Shown here: in pieces, positions 29,732-39,621 of the stretch | Layout: the number at the start of each line of letters is the position of its first letter | Numbering within the stretch: the first letter of the stretch is position 1 | Assembly: GCA_002837415.1 (NCBI GenBank) | Contig: PJCV01000007.1 | Location: forward strand, 86,191 to 150,190 | Direction: 5' to 3' | Length of the DNA: 64,000 nt | Origin: Actinomycetales bacterium SN12 | GTDB taxonomy: Bacteria > Actinomycetota > Actinomycetes > Actinomycetales > Microbacteriaceae | Made by a program: the position numbers and the translations under genes | The notes under the pieces: model-generated | Told to the model about the DNA's origin: nothing | Seen by the model: only the letters and a program-made list of their open reading frames with translations | Databases searched by the model: none

Positions 29732-30132
29732 TGGCCGAGTTCACCGTCGGCGATGTCATCGCCGAGCGCACGCTGCACCTCACCCGCGAATCCCTCGTCC
29801 GCTACGCCGGGGCATCCGGCGACTTCAACCCGATCCACTACCGGGATGACGTGGCCGTCGCCGTCGGGCTGCCCGGCGTGCTCGCGCACGGGATGCTGAC
29901 CATGGGCCTCGCCTCGTCGGTCGTGCTCTCGGCTCTTCCGGCCGACACGCGCGTGGTCGACTACGGCGTCCGCTTCACCAAGCCGGTCCTCGTCGACGCC
30001 GAGACGGGCGCCGATGTGCACGTCGTCGCGAAGGTCGGCGCGGTCGACGAGACCGCGGCGCGCATCGACCTCACCGTGAAGGCGGCCGAGGCGACCGTGC
30101 TCGTGAAGGCCCAGCTGCGGGTCGCGCTCTGA
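29731..30132 (+). CDS. MaoC-type dehydratase (HadB-like, catalytic)
   Basis: The ~133-residue hot-dog protein carries the hydratase motif (YAGASGDFNPIHYRDD...LPGVLAHGMLTMG) with the catalytic Asp and His of MaoC/HadB enzymes. It should form the active half of a heterodimer with the preceding gene. The ATG at 29731 overlaps the previous stop by one base; a GTG three bases upstream is also possible. murB starts 1 base after its stop, a conserved actinobacterial arrangement. Confidence 0.88.
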   Translation: MAEFTVGDVIAERTLHLTRESLVRYAGASGDFNPIHYRDDVAVAVGLPGVLAHGMLTMGLASSVVLSALPADTRVVDYGVRFTKPVLVDAETGADVHVVAKVGAVDETAARIDLTVKAAEATVLVKAQLRVAL

Positions 30133-30133
30133 C

Positions 30134-31285
30134 ATGGCATCCGCCGACGTGACCGAGATCACCCCCATCGCCCTGCGCGAGCTCACCACCCTGCGCACCG
30201 GCGCCGCCCCGCAGCGGATGCTCGAGGCAGGCACCCGCGAGCAGCTGCTCGCCGCGCTGCAGGACGTCTGGTCCACCGGCGACGACTGGTTCGTGCTGGG
30301 TGGCGGGTCGAACCTGTTCATCGGCGACGCGGCCTTCGACGGCACCGTCATCCGCCTGCTCACCGAGGGCATCGAAGAGCTCCCCTCGCCGCATGATGGC
30401 CGCATCCGCCTGCGCGTGCAGGCCGGACACAACTGGGATGCCCTGGTCGCGTACGCCGTCGAGCGCGGCTACGCCGGCATCGAGGCGATGAGCGGCATCC
30501 CGGGCACCGTCGGCGCCGCGCCCGTGCAGAACGTGGGGGCGTACGGTCAGGAGATCCAGGAGACGCTCGTCGAGGTCGAGCTGATCGACGAGCACGAGGA
30601 CGCCCCGGTGGTGCTCCCCGGGGCGGATCTGGAACTCGGCTTCCGCACCTCGGTGCTCAAGCACCACTACGGCGAGGCAGAGGGCCGCCGCGCTGTCATC
30701 CTCTCGGTGACGCTCGACCTCGCCGTCACCGGCGACGCGGGACGGGTGGTGCGCGGCGAGCAGCTGCGCCGAGCGCTGGGTCTCAAGGACTACGAGCCCG
30801 TTCCGCTCGCCTGGGTGCGCTCGCGGATCCTCGAGACGAGGGCCGTGAAAGGCATGCTGCTCGACACCGACGACCCCGACACGTGGAGCGCCGGGTCGTT
30901 CTTCCAGAACGCGATCGTGCCCGAGCCGGTGGCGCGGACGCTGCCGCCGGAGTGCCCCCGCTGGCCCGTCGAGCCCGACCTCGACTCGGTCACCGTCATC
31001 CCGCTGGACTCGTACTACGGCCTCACGCCGCGTGAGGACAAGCCGATCGGGATGGTCAAGGTCAGCGCCGCGTGGCTGATCGAGAACTCGGGCATCCGCA
31101 AGGGCTTCCGTCTGCCTCAGTCGCGCGCGGGACTCTCGACCAAGCACGCGCTCGCGCTCACGAACCGCGGCGGGGCGAGCGCCGCCGAGCTGAGCGAATT
31201 GGCCCGGTTCATCCAGAGCCGGGTGCACTCCGAGTTCGGTCTGCTGCTGCAGCCCGAGCCGGTGCTGGTCGGCGTCGACCTGTAG
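30134..31285 (+). CDS. murB: UDP-N-acetylenolpyruvoylglucosamine reductase
   Basis: The 383-residue flavoprotein reduces UDP-GlcNAc-enolpyruvate to UDP-MurNAc in peptidoglycan synthesis. The FAD-binding region (FVLGGGSNLFIGD), the GIPGTVGAAPVQNVGAYGQE loop and the C-terminal AAWLIENSGIRKGFR with SAGSFFQN-like WSAGSFFQNAIV (catalytic serine region) are intact. It is longer than the E. coli enzyme (~342) mainly through a charged insert, as in other actinobacteria. Last gene of the MaoC operon. Confidence 0.95.
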   Translation: MASADVTEITPIALRELTTLRTGAAPQRMLEAGTREQLLAALQDVWSTGDDWFVLGGGSNLFIGDAAFDGTVIRLLTEGIEELPSPHDGRIRLRVQAGHNWDALVAYAVERGYAGIEAMSGIPGTVGAAPVQNVGAYGQEIQETLVEVELIDEHEDAPVVLPGADLELGFRTSVLKHHYGEAEGRRAVILSVTLDLAVTGDAGRVVRGEQLRRALGLKDYEPVPLAWVRSRILETRAVKGMLLDTDDPDTWSAGSFFQNAIVPEPVARTLPPECPRWPVEPDLDSVTVIPLDSYYGLTPREDKPIGMVKVSAAWLIENSGIRKGFRLPQSRAGLSTKHALALTNRGGASAAELSELARFIQSRVHSEFGLLLQPEPVLVGVDL

Positions 31286-31336
31286 ACGCTCGTCGACCGC
31301 TACGGCGTGCCCTGGCTGATCGGGCACAAGGGCTGA
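31286..31336 (+). pseudogene. remnant of a VOC/glyoxalase-fold gene 3' end
   Basis: Directly after the murB stop, the same frame reads TLVDRYGVPWLIGHKG and then a stop. This resembles the typical last residues (DRFGVPWM...) of PhnB-type VOC proteins. Only these ~16 codons remain, so it is a decayed or recombined gene end at most. Confidence 0.35.
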
Positions 31337-31354
31337 CGCCGATAGGCCTCACAC

Positions 31355-31416
31355 ATCGGCGCCCCCTCTGAGCATCGGCGCCCCCTCTGAATCGCGTAGA
31401 TCAGAGGGGGCGCCGA
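31355..31416. terminator. bidirectional hairpin between murB and the aminotransferase, with duplicated arm
   Basis: TCGGCGCCCCCTCTGA (31375-31390) pairs perfectly over 16 bp with TCAGAGGGGGCGCCGA (31401-31416) across a 10-base loop. A second copy of the left arm lies at 31355-31371. It separates two convergent genes. Confidence 0.75.
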
Positions 31417-31453
31417 CGACAGGAGGGGGCGTGGACGGATGAGCGGCCGGACG

Positions 31454-32671
31454 TCAGGCCGAGAACAGGCGCTGCAGGCGCTGCACGCCCTCCAGCAGCT
31501 GGTCATCTCCGAGGGCGTACGACAGGCGCAGGTAGCCGGACGGTCCGAAGGCCTCGCCGGGCACGACCGCGACCTCGGCCTCATCGAGGATGAAGTCGGC
31601 GAGCTCGAGCGAGGTCGTCGGGGTCACCGTGCTGCCGTCGCGGCGAGTCCAGGTGCGACCGAGCAGACCCTGTACGTCGGGGTACACGTAGAACGCGCCG
31701 GTCGGGGTGGGCACCACCATGCCGTCGATCTTCGACAGCTCTGCCACGATGAGCCGGCGACGGCGGTCAAAGGCCTCGCGCATCTTCTCGGCTTCGTCCT
31801 GCGGGCCGTTCAGAGCGGCGATCGCGCCGCGCTGGGCGACGTTGTTCACGTTGCTCGACAGGTGCGACTGCAGGTTGGCGGCGACCTTGATGGCATCCGC
31901 CGGTCCCACCATCCAGCCGACCCGCCACCCGGTCATCGCGTACGTCTTCGCGACGCCGTTGACGAGGATGGTCTGGTTCGCGATCGCGGGCAGCGCCTGG
32001 ACGATGGAGGTGGCCTTGACCCCCTCATACGTGAGGTTCTGGTAGATCTCATCGCTGATCACCCAGATGCCGTGCTCGAGGGCCCACTCGGCGATCGCCT
32101 TCGTCTCCTCGGCCGTGTAGACCGAGCCGGTCGGGTTCGACGGCGAGACGAACACGAGCACGGTGGTGCGCTCGGTGCGCGCGGCCTCGAGCTGCTCGAC
32201 GGTGACCTTGTACTCCTGGTCGGCGCCGGCGAAGACCTCGACCGGCACGCCGTCCGCCAGCTGGATCGCCTCGGGATACGTGGTCCAGTACGGCGCGGGC
32301 AGCAGCACCTCGTCGCCCGGGTTCACCACGGCCTGGAAGGCCTGATACACCGACTGCTTGCCGCCGTTGGTCACGATGATCTGCGACGGCGAGACCTCGA
32401 GACCCGAGTCGCGCAGCGTCTTCGCGGCGATCGCCTCGCGCAGCTCGGGAAGACCCGCAGCGGGGGTATAGCGGTAGTTGGCCGGATCGGCGAGAGCCTT
32501 CGCCGCCGCATCGACGATGAACTGCGGCGTCGCGAAGTCGGGCTCGCCGGCGGCGTACGAGATCACGGGCTTGCCCTCGGCCTTGAGGGCCTTGGCCTTG
32601 GCATCCACCTTCAAGGTGGCGGACTCGGCGATGGCGGACAGTTTGCGGGAGAGGGGGGCGCGTTCGGTCAC
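31454..32671 (-). CDS. pyridoxal phosphate-dependent aspartate/aromatic-type aminotransferase
   Basis: The 405-residue class I aminotransferase has the substrate region [13 protein letters not shown], the [11 protein letters not shown] and SPSNPTG(S) motifs, and the PLP-binding lysine in [15 protein letters not shown]. It most resembles prokaryotic Ib aspartate transaminases, which make aspartate/glutamate from oxaloacetate/2-oxoglutarate. The start is GTG at 32671, 7 nt after a TACGAT box. Confidence 0.92.
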   Translation of the reverse strand: MTERAPLSRKLSAIAESATLKVDAKAKALKAEGKPVISYAAGEPDFATPQFIVDAAAKALADPANYRYTPAAGLPELREAIAAKTLRDSGLEVSPSQIIVTNGGKQSVYQAFQAVVNPGDEVLLPAPYWTTYPEAIQLADGVPVEVFAGADQEYKVTVEQLEAARTERTTVLVFVSPSNPTGSVYTAEETKAIAEWALEHGIWVISDEIYQNLTYEGVKATSIVQALPAIANQTILVNGVAKTYAMTGWRVGWMVGPADAIKVAANLQSHLSSNVNNVAQRGAIAALNGPQDEAEKMREAFDRRRRLIVAELSKIDGMVVPTPTGAFYVYPDVQGLLGRTWTRRDGSTVTPTTSLELADFILDEAEVAVVPGEAFGPSGYLRLSYALGDDQLLEGVQRLQRLFSA

Positions 32672-32678
32672 GACTCCG

Positions 32679-32684
32679 ATCGTA
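32679..32684 (-). promoter_or_regulatory. -10 box of a probable leaderless promoter for the aminotransferase
   Basis: On the minus strand TACGAT ends 7 nt before the GTG at 32671. Confidence 0.4.
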
Positions 32685-32734
32685 CTCGGGCGACCGCCGC
32701 GACGGCACCGGCCCGAACCCTCTGCTGCGGTCGG

Positions 32735-33178
32735 CTAGCCGACGTCGCACTGGCAGAAGTCGGCGTAGCGGCGGGTCGGATGCTGGGGATCTGTGATGTC
32801 GACGATCGCATCCGCATCCGTGTTCGCCATCTCGACACCGGCGGCGAGGCAGATGCTGGAGTGCCACATCCACCGGGTGCGCTCGGCGAGCAGCGACGTG
32901 TCGCCGCAGACGATGGTCACGGCGTCCACTCCGGCATCCCGAATCGGCGCGACCACCTCGCTTCGCAGTTCGCTCTCGCCGCGACCACCCTGAGCGACGA
33001 CGCCAGTCACGGCGCCCTGCGTCTGCAGAGCCGCCGCGAGCATGTCGGCGAAGTCGGCGGAGCGCGCGGGGTCCGTCGCGGCGACGGCCAGCAGTCGCGC
33101 GCCTCGGCGGTAGTTGTGCAGGAACTCGCGCGCCAGGTCGTCCTGCGGCGTCCGTGATCCGATGGTGGTCCCGCTCAT
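32735..33178 (-). CDS. hypothetical protein
   Basis: The 147-residue protein is not recognised with confidence. It begins MSGTTIGSRTPQDDLAREFL, has an alternating strand/helix pattern (RLLAVAATDPARSADFADML, AVTIVCGDTSLLAERTRWMW) and ends PTRRYADFCQCDVG with two close cysteines. The layout recalls an alpha/beta nucleotide-binding protein such as the uridine-kinase group, but no Walker A motif is present, so I do not assign it. No signal peptide or membrane span. A TACCCT box lies 6 nt before the ATG, which supports it being a real gene. Confidence 0.7.
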   Translation of the reverse strand: MSGTTIGSRTPQDDLAREFLHNYRRGARLLAVAATDPARSADFADMLAAALQTQGAVTGVVAQGGRGESELRSEVVAPIRDAGVDAVTIVCGDTSLLAERTRWMWHSSICLAAGVEMANTDADAIVDITDPQHPTRRYADFCQCDVG

Positions 33179-33184
33179 GCGACC

Positions 33185-33190
33185 AGGGTA
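33185..33190 (-). promoter_or_regulatory. -10 box of a probable leaderless promoter for the hypothetical gene
   Basis: On the minus strand TACCCT ends exactly 6 nt before the ATG at 33178. Confidence 0.4.
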
Positions 33191-33217
33191 CGCCCGCGCG
33201 GTGCCGTGCGGGCCGGA

Positions 33218-33682
33218 TCAGCGTTCGACGAGCACGCCGTCCTCGTCGGCGTACAGACGCGCGCCGGGGCGGAAGACCACGCCGCCGAACTCGACGACGA
33301 CGTCGGCCTCACCGGTGCCCTGCTTGCCGCTCTTGCGCGGGTTGGTGCCGAGCGCCTTCACGCCCAGCGGCATCCGTCCGATCGCGACGCTGTCCCGGAT
33401 GCAGCCGTGGATGACGACGCCCGCCCAGCCGCTGTCGATCGCGAGCTGCGCGATCATGTCGCCCATCAGCGCGGTGCCGTAGGAGCCGTCGCCGTCGACG
33501 ACGAGCACGGCGCCCTCGCCGGGGGAGGAGAGGACCGACTTCAGCAGCGCGTTGTCCTCGAAGCAGCGGACAGTGCGGACCGGGCCCTCGAAGGAGGTGA
33601 ACCCTCCGAACGAGCGCAGCTGCAGGGGCAGCGACTGCAGGTCGTCGCCGTGCACGTCATAGAGGTCGGCGGTGGAGGTCAT
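33218..33682 (-). CDS. rraA: RraA-family protein (RraA / HMG aldolase family)
   Basis: The 154-residue protein matches the RraA family: FGGFTSFEGPVRTVRCFEDN near the N-terminus, the loop GDMIAQLAIDSGWAGVVIHG and the motif GCIRDSVAIGRMPLGVKALG. E. coli RraA inhibits RNase E, and many homologues, especially with the conserved GxxRD region, act as 4-hydroxy-4-methyl-2-oxoglutarate aldolases. Which activity applies cannot be told. The ATG at 33682 sits 6 nt after TAGGAT. Confidence 0.9.
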   Translation of the reverse strand: MTSTADLYDVHGDDLQSLPLQLRSFGGFTSFEGPVRTVRCFEDNALLKSVLSSPGEGAVLVVDGDGSYGTALMGDMIAQLAIDSGWAGVVIHGCIRDSVAIGRMPLGVKALGTNPRKSGKQGTGEADVVVEFGGVVFRPGARLYADEDGVLVER

Positions 33683-33688
33683 GGTCAG

Positions 33689-33694
33689 ATCCTA
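33689..33694 (-). promoter_or_regulatory. -10 box of a probable leaderless promoter for rraA
   Basis: On the minus strand TAGGAT ends exactly 6 nt before the ATG at 33682, a strong -10 match. Confidence 0.5.
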
Positions 33695-33721
33695 TGAGGT
33701 GGGGGAACGGGGGCGGATGCG

Positions 33722-33769
33722 CTTCGACAGGCTCAGCGTCTCATCTTGGGTCCCTGAGCCCGTCGAAGG
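33722..33769. repeat. REP-like palindromic repeat copy 3, after aceA
   Basis: CTTCGACAGGCTCAGCG and GGTCCCTGAGCCCGTCGAAG pair as a long imperfect stem around a ~10-base loop. It lies 5 bases past the aceA stop codon (minus strand) and could end or stabilise the aceBA transcript. Confidence 0.8.
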
Positions 33770-33774
33770 CCGGA

Positions 33775-35370
33775 TCAGCTGAACTGGTTCATGGTGTTGT
33801 GCTGGCCGCCGGCCTTCAGCGCGGCCTCGCCGGCGAAGTACTCCTTGTGGTTGTCGCCCAGGTCGGAGCCGGCCATGTTCTGGTGCTTGACGGTGGCGAT
33901 GCCGCCGCGGATCTCGCGGCGCTGCACGCCCTTCACGTACGCGAGCATGCCCTCGTCGCCGAAGTAGCCCTTCGCGAGGTCATCGGTTGACAGCGCGGCC
34001 GTGTGGTACGTCGGCAGGGTGATGAGGTGGTGGAAGATCCCGGCCCGCGCCGAGCCGTCGCGCTGGAAGGTGCGGATCCTCTCGTCGGCCAGGTCAGCGA
34101 GCTCGGTGTCGTCGTACTCGACGCTCATCAGCCGGTCGCGGTCGTACGCGGAGACGTCTTCACCCCGCTCGGCGAGCAGGTCGTACGCCTGCTGGCGGAA
34201 GTTCAGCGTCCAGTTGAACGACGGGCTGTTGTTGTAGACCAGCTTCGCGTTCGGGACCGCCTCGCGGATGCGGTCGACCATCCCGGCGATCTGCTCGACG
34301 TGCGGCTTCTCGGTCTCGATCCACAGCAGATCGGCGCCGTGCTGCAGCGAGGTGATGCAGTCGAGCACGACGCGGTCAACACCCGTGCCCGGGCGGAACT
34401 GGTACAGGTTGCTGGCGAGGCGCTTCGGGCGCAGCAGCCTGCCGTCGCGCTTGATCACGACATCGCCGTCGCCGAGGTCGGCGGGAGCGATCTCCTCCAC
34501 GTCGAGGAAGGAGTTGTACTGGTCGCCCAGGTCGCCCGGCTGACGCGAGACGGCGATCTTCTGGGTGAGGCCGGCGCCAAGGGAGTCGGTGCGGGCCACG
34601 ATGATGCCGTTGTCGATGCCGAGCTCGAGGAACGCATAGCGCACCGCGTTGATCTTCGCGAGGAAGTCCTCGTGCGGCACGGTGACCTTGCCGTCCTGGT
34701 GACCGCACTGCTTCTCGTCCGACACCTGGTTCTCGATCTGGATGGCGCAGGCGCCCGCCTCGATCATCTTCTTCGCGAGCAGGTACGTCGCCTCCGGGTT
34801 GCCGAACCCGGCGTCGATGTCGGCGATGATCGGCACGACGTGGGTCTCGTGGCCGTCGATCTGCGACTGGATGAACTCCGCGGCGGTGTCGTCGCCCGCT
34901 GCCCGTGCCTCATCGAGCTGGGTGAACAGGAGGTCGAGCTCACGGGCATCCGCCTGCCGGAGGAAGGTGTACAGCTCTTCGATCAGCGCGGGAACCGCGG
35001 TCTTCTCGTGCATCGACTGGTCGGGCAGCGGCCCGAACTCGGAGCGGAGGGCGGCGACCATCCATCCGGAGAGGTACAGGTAGCGCTTGTTCGTCGACTT
35101 CAGGTGCTTCTTGATCGAGATCATCTTCTGCTGGCCGATGAAGCCGTGCCAGACGCCGAGCGACTGGGTGAAGGCCGACGAGTCCGTGTCGTACTCCTGC
35201 ATGTCGCGGCGCATGATGTCGGCCGTGTACTGGGCGATCTCCAGCCCGGTGCGGAACCGGTTCTGTGCGCGCATGCGGGCTGCCGACTCGGGGTCGATGG
35301 CAGCCCAGCCGGAGCCCTGCGCGTGCGTGAGCTGCCGGATGGCGTCGATGTCTTCCTGGTAGCGGGTCAT
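33775..35370 (-). CDS. aceA: isocitrate lyase
   Basis: The 531-residue enzyme cleaves isocitrate to glyoxylate and succinate. The catalytic loop reads KQCGHQDGKV, as in the longer isocitrate lyases such as that of Pseudomonas aeruginosa (KKCGH in the short form), and the DADAGFGN-type metal region appears as IIADIDAGFGNPEATYLLAK, with GIIVARTDSLGA downstream. Length matches the ~530-residue subclass. The ATG at 35370 has GAAGGA upstream and lies 23 bases after aceB, so the two form an operon. Confidence 0.96.
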   Translation of the reverse strand: MTRYQEDIDAIRQLTHAQGSGWAAIDPESAARMRAQNRFRTGLEIAQYTADIMRRDMQEYDTDSSAFTQSLGVWHGFIGQQKMISIKKHLKSTNKRYLYLSGWMVAALRSEFGPLPDQSMHEKTAVPALIEELYTFLRQADARELDLLFTQLDEARAAGDDTAAEFIQSQIDGHETHVVPIIADIDAGFGNPEATYLLAKKMIEAGACAIQIENQVSDEKQCGHQDGKVTVPHEDFLAKINAVRYAFLELGIDNGIIVARTDSLGAGLTQKIAVSRQPGDLGDQYNSFLDVEEIAPADLGDGDVVIKRDGRLLRPKRLASNLYQFRPGTGVDRVVLDCITSLQHGADLLWIETEKPHVEQIAGMVDRIREAVPNAKLVYNNSPSFNWTLNFRQQAYDLLAERGEDVSAYDRDRLMSVEYDDTELADLADERIRTFQRDGSARAGIFHHLITLPTYHTAALSTDDLAKGYFGDEGMLAYVKGVQRREIRGGIATVKHQNMAGSDLGDNHKEYFAGEAALKAGGQHNTMNQFS

Positions 35371-35393
35371 GGCATGTCCTTCGTGTGGTGTGG

Positions 35394-37091
<1,698 letters not shown>

Positions 37092-37219
37092 GATCTGTCT
37101 CCTCCGTGAGTGTCCGGTCCGCCTCGTGGCCGGGTGGTGTGAGACCCACTGTGGGTGAAGAACAGCATCCGGAATCGCCAATGCAGGGGAGAAGTTCTGC
37201 CGAATTTCTGATCCTGTGA

Positions 37220-37225
37220 CAGACT
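37220..37225 (+). promoter_or_regulatory. -10-like box 6 nt before the ramB start
   Basis: CAGACT ends exactly 6 nt before the ATG at 37232, matching the spacing of the other leaderless genes in this window although the first base is off consensus. Confidence 0.3.
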
Positions 37226-37231
37226 GCGTGC

Positions 37232-38668
37232 ATGTCTGACGAATCCGACGCGCTCACGATCGGCCGGCGCATCCGCCAGCTGCGCACCGCACGGGGGATG
37301 ACGCTCGAAGAGCTCGCCTCCCGTATCGATCGCGCGCCGAGCCAGGTGTCGATGTTCGAGACGGGCAAGCGCGAGCCCAAGCTCACCCTGCTGCAGACGA
37401 TCGCCAAGGTGCTCGGCACCACCCTCGACGGCCTGCTCGAGGGTGAGCCGCTCGACGCGCGCGCGACCCGTGAGATCGCCCTCGAGCGCGCCATGAAGGG
37501 CCAGACGTTCCAGGCCCTCGGCATCCCGTCGTTCCGGATCGGCAAAGCGCTCTCCGACGACGCGATCGACGCGATGCTCGCCCTGCACGGCGAGATCGAG
37601 CGCCTGCGCGACGAGCGCTCCGCGACGCCGGAGGAGGCGCGCCGCGCCAATCTCGAGCTGCGCCACCTGATGCGCACGCAGGACAACTACTTCGCCGATC
37701 TCGAGGCGCAGGCGCGCGAGATCCTCGAGGCCGTGGGCCACCCGGGCGGCCCGCTCACTCAGCGCACCGCGTCGGAGATCGCCGCCCACCTGGGCTTCAC
37801 GCTGCACTACGCGCCCGACCTGCCGCAGTCCACGCGCAGCGTCGCCGATCTCGCGCACGGCCGGCTGTACCTCTCGAGCAGCGTGCCGGCCAAGGGCGAT
37901 GCGCGCACCGCCGTGCTGCAGGCGCTGTCGAGCCGCATCCTCGGACACTCCGAGCCCCGCAGCTACGCGGACTTCCTGCGCCAGCGGGTCGAGACGAACT
38001 ATCTCACCGGCGCGCTGCTCGTGCCCGAGGCGCACGTCGTGCCCGTGCTGCAGGATGCCAAGCAGCGCCGCGCCATTTCGGTCGAAGACGTGCGCGACGC
38101 CTACTCGGTCTCATACGAGACGGCAGCGCACCGGTTCACCAATCTCGCGACCCGGCACCTGGGCATCCCGGTGCACTTCCTCAAGGTGCACGAGTCGGGC
38201 ACCATCACCAAGGCCTACGAGAACGACGACGTGAACTTCCCGACCGACCGCCTGGGCTCGATCGAGGGGCAGATGTGCTGCCGCCGGTGGACGAGCCGCG
38301 AGGTCTTCGACGTCGACGACCGCTTCAACCCGTACTACCAGTACACCGACACCGGCAACGGAACCTACTGGTGCACCGCCCGCGTCGAGCCGTCCAGCGA
38401 GGGACTGCACTCGGTGAGCGTGGGTGTGCGCTTCGACGACACGAAGTGGTTCGTCGGGCGGGACACGCCGAACCGGGGAGTGTCGAAGCACTCGGTCGAG
38501 ACCTGCTGCCGGCGTGCTCCCGCCGAGCTCGAGCAGCGCTGGCGCGATCAGGCGTGGCCCAACGTGCGCACCCCGCGCACGCTGCTGGCCACCCTGCCGA
38601 CGGGGTCGTTCCCCGGCGTCGACACGACCGATGTGTACGAGTTCCTCGAGGCGCACGCGCCACGCTGA
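37232..38668 (+). CDS. ramB: RamB-family transcriptional regulator
   Basis: The 478-residue protein has an N-terminal Xre-type HTH (residues ~9-65: IGRRIRQLRTARGMTLEELA...RAPSQVSMFETGKREPKL), a central region related to the IrrE/ImmA fold, and a C-terminal short-chain fatty acyl regulator domain with a cysteine pair (GQMCCRRW, ETCCRRAP). It matches RamB, which in Corynebacterium glutamicum represses aceA/aceB and other acetate genes. Its position, divergent from aceBA with a 140-base shared promoter region, supports that role. Confidence 0.92.
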   Translation: MSDESDALTIGRRIRQLRTARGMTLEELASRIDRAPSQVSMFETGKREPKLTLLQTIAKVLGTTLDGLLEGEPLDARATREIALERAMKGQTFQALGIPSFRIGKALSDDAIDAMLALHGEIERLRDERSATPEEARRANLELRHLMRTQDNYFADLEAQAREILEAVGHPGGPLTQRTASEIAAHLGFTLHYAPDLPQSTRSVADLAHGRLYLSSSVPAKGDARTAVLQALSSRILGHSEPRSYADFLRQRVETNYLTGALLVPEAHVVPVLQDAKQRRAISVEDVRDAYSVSYETAAHRFTNLATRHLGIPVHFLKVHESGTITKAYENDDVNFPTDRLGSIEGQMCCRRWTSREVFDVDDRFNPYYQYTDTGNGTYWCTARVEPSSEGLHSVSVGVRFDDTKWFVGRDTPNRGVSKHSVETCCRRAPAELEQRWRDQAWPNVRTPRTLLATLPTGSFPGVDTTDVYEFLEAHAPR

Positions 38669-38692
38669 GCCGGCGCTGCCGGTGCGCCTGGG

Positions 38693-38698
38693 TAGTGT
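38693..38698 (+). promoter_or_regulatory. -10 box of a probable leaderless promoter for the 292-residue membrane protein
   Basis: TAGTGT ends 7 nt before a GTG at 38706, which is in frame with the ATG at 38709. Confidence 0.35.
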
Positions 38699-38708
38699 GG
38701 GCGTCGTG

Positions 38709-39587
38709 ATGTCGGGGAGGAAGCGCGTGGACGAGCGCCGCAGACCGACAGAGGAGCCGATCGAGGACCCGCACCCCTTCCGCAGCGATCTGCGGGCGAT
38801 GCTCACCGGCGCGAACCTCGTCGTCCTGATCGCCGCGATTGCCGCCGGAGTCTGGGCCGTGTTCGACACCCTGGCCGATGCCGACGGCGAGCGCCCCTGG
38901 GGCATGCTGCCTGTCGCCGCCCCTGCCGCGTACGCCGGCTGGTGCATGCTCGAGATCGCCTGGAAGCCGTTGTCGGAGATCGGCCCCGTGCTGCGGCGGC
39001 TTGTGACAGCGTGCTTCGTCGCCCCGCTGTTCGTCGCAGTGCCGGTCGGGGTCGTCCAGGCGATCGCCGTCGCGTTCCCCGGCGTACGGCAGACGATCGA
39101 CGACGCCAGTTCAGCGAACGACGGATTCCACTACTGGTGGAGCGAGGGCATCGGTGCGCAGCTCGGCCTCGTGCCTGTCGCCGGCTACGTGATCGGCACG
39201 TGCGCGCCGCTCGCGGTGCTGCTGATCATCGTGATGCCGGTGCTCTCGCTGCGCGCTCCGCGCATCGCGGCCGAGGGCTCGCACCTGGAGAAGGTCGAGC
39301 AGGGAAGGCGCGGTGCCGCGACCGCCTTCGTGTTCGTCGGGCTCGGATCGATGACTCTCGGGGTCGGATTCTGGACGTTCGGCGACGGTGGCAGCCTCGT
39401 CGAATTCCCCGAGGACCTCGGCCGGTTCCTCGACGCGGTGTCCCACGGCTACGTCCCGTGGGACGACGCGGTGTGGCTCGTCGGGGTCGTGCTGGTGGTG
39501 CTCGGTGTCGCGGCGATGGCATGGGGCTGCGTGCAGGTGCTCTTCGCGCGCGGCCGGGTCGCTGCCGCGGGTGGCCAGCGCGGCTAA
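38709..39587 (+). CDS. hypothetical multi-span membrane protein
   Basis: The ~292-residue protein has a charged N-terminus (KRVDERRRPTEEPIEDPHPF) and about six hydrophobic segments (for example LTGANLVVLIAAIAAGVWAV, GYVIGTCAPLAVLLIIVMPV, VWLVGVVLVVLGVAAMAWG). I do not recognise a family. It follows ramB by about 40 bases on the same strand but has its own -10-like box. Start may be the GTG at 38706, three bases upstream of the ATG. Confidence 0.75.
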   Translation: MSGRKRVDERRRPTEEPIEDPHPFRSDLRAMLTGANLVVLIAAIAAGVWAVFDTLADADGERPWGMLPVAAPAAYAGWCMLEIAWKPLSEIGPVLRRLVTACFVAPLFVAVPVGVVQAIAVAFPGVRQTIDDASSANDGFHYWWSEGIGAQLGLVPVAGYVIGTCAPLAVLLIIVMPVLSLRAPRIAAEGSHLEKVEQGRRGAATAFVFVGLGSMTLGVGFWTFGDGGSLVEFPEDLGRFLDAVSHGYVPWDDAVWLVGVVLVVLGVAAMAWGCVQVLFARGRVAAAGGQRG

Positions 39588-39621
39588 CCGCGACCGAGCG
39601 CCCTTCGCGCCACGTGCGGCG

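Noticed and set aside
32735..33178. Uridine kinase call for the 147-residue protein
   Set aside because: The layout is reminiscent but a Walker A motif is missing and length is short, so it stays hypothetical.
37092..37231. RamB operator in the aceB/ramB intergenic region
   Set aside because: An AT-richer patch with GAAGTTCTGCCGAATTTC (37192-37209) looks palindromic in part, but it does not clearly match the known TTTGCAA-type RamB site, so I did not list it.
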